From Magnetococcales bacterium (GTDB lineage Bacteria > Pseudomonadota > Magnetococcia > Magnetococcales > Magnetaquicoccaceae), in the NCBI GenBank assembly GCA_015228895.1, contig JADGCR010000028.1, positions 1 through 16,061 on the forward strand: a stretch of 16,061 bases of DNA, written 5' to 3'. A program made the translations under genes and the position numbers. Below are positions 14,901 through 16,061 of this stretch, in pieces. The notes under the pieces are model-generated. The model made no database searches and had not been told where the DNA came from. It saw only the letters and a program-made list of their open reading frames with translations. The stretch's first letter is position 1. Each line of letters begins with the position of its first letter.

Positions 14901-15856
14901 ACCTGTTTGCGCAGGGTCTCCCCCATGTCCTTGATCAGGTACTCCCCAGGGAGAAAGATCAGCACATCCCCGTGCATGCCGGGTTGGGAGAGTTCCGCCA
15001 CCGCCTCGACGATGGCGGTTTCCAGGCTTCTTTCTTCCGCCTCTTCCCGTTCGCTCTCCTCGGTTTCTTCCACCCGCAAGGGGCGGTAGCGGGTCTCCAC
15101 CGGATAGGTGCGTCCCGATACTTCGATGACCGGGGCATTGTTGAAATGGCGGGAGAATTTCTCCGCGTCCAGGGTTGCGGAACTGATGATCAGTTTGAAT
15201 TCCGGGCGTTTGGCCAGAATCTGCTTCAGCGCCCCCAGCAAAAAATCGATGTTGAGGCTCCGTTCGTGGGCCTCGTCCACCAGGATGGTTTCGTAGCGAT
15301 GCAACAGGCGGTCGCTCTGGATTTCGGCCAGCAGGATGCCATCGGTCATGACCTTGATCAGGGTTTCGGGGGAGGTGTGGTCGTTGAAACGGACCTTGTG
15401 TCCCACCAGGCGGTTCTCTCCGGTTTGCAACTCGGCGCGCAGAAAGTCGGCGATGGAGCGGGCGGCGATGCGGCGGGGTTGGGTCACCCCCACCAGACCG
15501 GCGCTTCCCAGACCCAACTTCAGGCAGATCTTGGGCAACTGGGTGGTCTTGCCGGAGCCGGTCGCGCCACAGATGATGGTCACCGGGTGGTGGGTGATGG
15601 CTTTGGCGATCTCTTCCTGTTGCGCGGCCACCGGCAGTTCGGCGGGAAAATGCAGGGTGGGGAAGGAGGCGCGTCGTTTGGCGCGGGTCTCGATGGATTG
15701 GCCGATCTCCTCCTGCAGAGCGGCGAGCAGGGCCGGATCAACGGTTCCGGCGTGGGAATTCCGGGTCAAATCCCGCAGTTTCCGGTGCAATCCCCCACGA
15801 TCACGGAGCATGCAGAGCGAGATCTGGTAAGTGATTTGTGCCGCGAGTCTGTTCAT
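11933..15856 (-). CDS. hrpA: ATP-dependent RNA helicase HrpA (DEAH box)
   Basis: This 1307-residue protein matches E. coli HrpA (about 1300). The N-terminal segment MLRDRGGLHRKL precedes helicase motif I GATGSGKTTQLPK (97-109), motif Ia TQPRR, motif II DEAH (194-197) and motif III SAT (226-228). The second RecA domain has TNVAETSITVPG and the QRQGRCGR motif VI. The winged-helix, OB-fold and long HrpA-specific C-terminal domain follow, ending with EFRVSQFAQELKTALPVSPQRL. HrpA is a cytoplasmic 3'-5' RNA helicase implicated in rescuing stalled or collided ribosomes. The ATG at 15854-15856 has only a weak AAGG upstream. It is transcribed towards the nos operon and is separated from nosL by 106 bases. 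Confidence 0.97.
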   Translation of the reverse strand: MNRLAAQITYQISLCMLRDRGGLHRKLRDLTRNSHAGTVDPALLAALQEEIGQSIETRAKRRASFPTLHFPAELPVAAQQEEIAKAITHHPVTIICGATGSGKTTQLPKICLKLGLGSAGLVGVTQPRRIAARSIADFLRAELQTGENRLVGHKVRFNDHTSPETLIKVMTDGILLAEIQSDRLLHRYETILVDEAHERSLNIDFLLGALKQILAKRPEFKLIISSATLDAEKFSRHFNNAPVIEVSGRTYPVETRYRPLRVEETEESEREEAEERSLETAIVEAVAELSQPGMHGDVLIFLPGEYLIKDMGETLRKQVGPGAEILPLYARLSNAEQQRIFHPGVARRLILATNVAETSITVPGVHYVIDTGLVRISRISDRMRVQRLPIEKNSQSSANQRQGRCGRVADGICIRLYSEEDYLSRPRFTDPEILRTPLDAVILQMKSMGLGEIEHFPFVDPPTPCAIRHGMRFLEELGAITEAGKLTEVGRQLARLPLPPKLGRILLEGGKQGRLTEILILVAAMTLPDPREEPLEKRDTARQHHARHTDAQSDFIGILNLWRFIQQGRESHPSGNGFRRFLKENFLSWVRVREWTDIHGQLVEMAREMGLRPNETPAGYGEIHQALLPGLLGNAGFKSDMKEFTGMRDSRFALHPGSALHKKPPAWVIAGELVETTRLYARLCARIEPEWLEVAAGPLCRRSHSLAHWEKQPGQVMALERVTLFGLVLITNRKIHYGPVNPKEARQIFIQSALVEGDFNSSALFFTHNQAMIAEVRDLEHKSRRRNLLTEDVERYAFYDASIPENIHTARHFHEWYAKARKQDPKILHFTADQVMRGGGEGISGEQFPGHMVIDGHEFALEYTFDPGGFNDGVNVLIPMPLLNHISPLPFEWLVPGVLGSKILALLKALPKTLRRPLVPLPQTAEWCMSHLNGHNGSLKIALIQLLKSKIAIDIPLDVWQNATLPDHLRMNFLVIDEINGRILGRGRDLELLKKELGVDARTRFQKVTRVEWERKGMIRWDCGPLPERVSLEVEGRTLYGTPVLQDDGTSVSLRLMDDPDRAAEIHRWGLVKLFMLQLPGVLQSIKRKCVFSREAQLLHLSVGMHNHRTRSSLWEQLIGRAVAEVFLPEEGERLQDESAFLARLQAGRGRLANQTDTLFALAQRILAEYALVNRILTQPQPPTIKGAVADVTEQLQSLLPPDFLQTTPTPWLERLPKYLQAIRIRLERCARDPLKDTRKASEMRVYWQEYRKREQRLAKENLRDPELETLRWMLEEFRVSQFAQELKTALPVSPQRLAAQLQKSAG

Positions 15857-15891
15857 GATGCCTTGTTGGCCTGGACTGCCGGGAAATAGAT

Positions 15892-15897
15892 ATCATA
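15892..15897 (-). promoter_or_regulatory. Candidate -10 element for hrpA
   Basis: On the minus strand this reads TATGAT, five of six matches to the sigma-70 -10 consensus, 35 bases before the hrpA ATG. A transcript would begin near 15885. The -35 region at the proper spacing (GCCAAA) is poor, so this is a tentative call. Confidence 0.35.
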
Positions 15898-15930
15898 GCG
15901 CACGATTCTGCCTGTTTGGCCTTTCATTTA

Positions 15931-15944
15931 TTGATCCAAATCAA
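15931..15944. promoter_or_regulatory. FNR/DNR-type binding site in the hrpA upstream region
   Basis: The bases TTGATCCAAATCAA form a perfect match to TTGAT-N4-ATCAA. The centre (15937.5) is about 61.5 bases before the start point predicted from the TATAAT at 15987-15992, which is the class I activation distance for FNR/CRP proteins. It therefore most likely controls the rightward gene beyond 16031, not hrpA. Confidence 0.88.
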
Positions 15945-15986
15945 GGGTATGACTGCGCACAAAATCATTTTTATTTTTGTTGTCCA

Positions 15987-15992
15987 TATAAT
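15987..15992 (+). promoter_or_regulatory. Perfect TATAAT -10 element
   Basis: A consensus -10 hexamer sits in an AT-rich stretch unlike the rest of the window. No good -35 is found 16 to 18 bases upstream (the 17-base position reads ATCATT), as expected for a promoter that depends on an activator at the FNR box. The start point would be near 15999, about 32 bases before the first usable ATG. Confidence 0.6.
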
Positions 15993-16031
15993 AGCCCTTT
16001 ATCAACTGATAGCGTGTCATAATGTAATCAT

Positions 16032-16061
16032 ATGGAAGAAACAGGATCAGAACGTGCCACA
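16032..16061 (+). CDS. Possible 5' end of an FNR-controlled gene, truncated by the window
   Basis: An open frame begins at ATG 16032 and reads MEETGSERAT to the edge. It lies about 32 bases after the predicted transcription start of the FNR-type promoter. No clear Shine-Dalgarno precedes it, and the nearby ATG at 16022 is followed at once by TAA. The true start may be further right. Nothing can be said of its function. Confidence 0.3.
   Translation, partial: MEETGSERAT

Noticed and set aside
13874..15889. Long plus-strand open frame opposite hrpA
   Set aside because: It is a shadow of hrpA, whose helicase motifs are complete on the minus strand.

Overview
The window reads as a GC-rich chromosomal segment of a Pseudomonadota (proteobacterial) species that can respire nitrous oxide. 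The grounds are a clade I (Tat-exported) NosZ with the full nosRZDFYL gene order, two perfect FNR-type boxes (TTGAT-N4-ATCAA) and a full-length HrpA helicase. A magnetococcus-like or other alpha-/gammaproteobacterial host would fit, but the sequence alone does not settle the genus.

Left part (1-3909): the 3' end of tsaB, an ATGA-coupled rimI, then a plus-strand run encoding a divergent guanylate-kinase-like protein, a CYTH/triphosphate tunnel enzyme, ApaH and a single-domain STAS protein. A small unrecognised ORF lies on the minus strand, followed by a stand-alone cyclic-nucleotide-binding-domain protein. Four of these are predicted to bind or cleave nucleotides.

Central part (4047-11826): the nitrous oxide reductase operon. 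NosR (FMN/FeS membrane protein) supports electron supply and activation. NosZ is the periplasmic CuA/CuZ enzyme reducing N2O to N2. NosD, NosF and NosY form the CuZ-maturation ABC system. NosL is a lipoprotein copper chaperone. A perfect FNR box overlaps the nosR stop codon, so nosZDFYL probably has its own oxygen-responsive promoter. Three local structures are unusual: an 18-bp palindrome in the nosZ leader, a 13-bp perfect hairpin in the nosD start region, and a 37/38-bp tandem duplication at the nosD/nosF junction that creates a 26-codon minicistron. No nosX/apbE-type flavin transferase gene is present in the window.

Right part (11933-16061): hrpA runs on the minus strand, convergent with the nos operon. 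Beyond its start is an intergenic region with a second perfect FNR box placed at the class I distance from a perfect TATAAT, pointing rightward to a gene that begins at or just beyond the window edge. Most of the window is recognisable housekeeping or nos content. I do not see a wholly new system; the points of interest are the junction structures, the regulatory sites and the divergent kinase-like protein.
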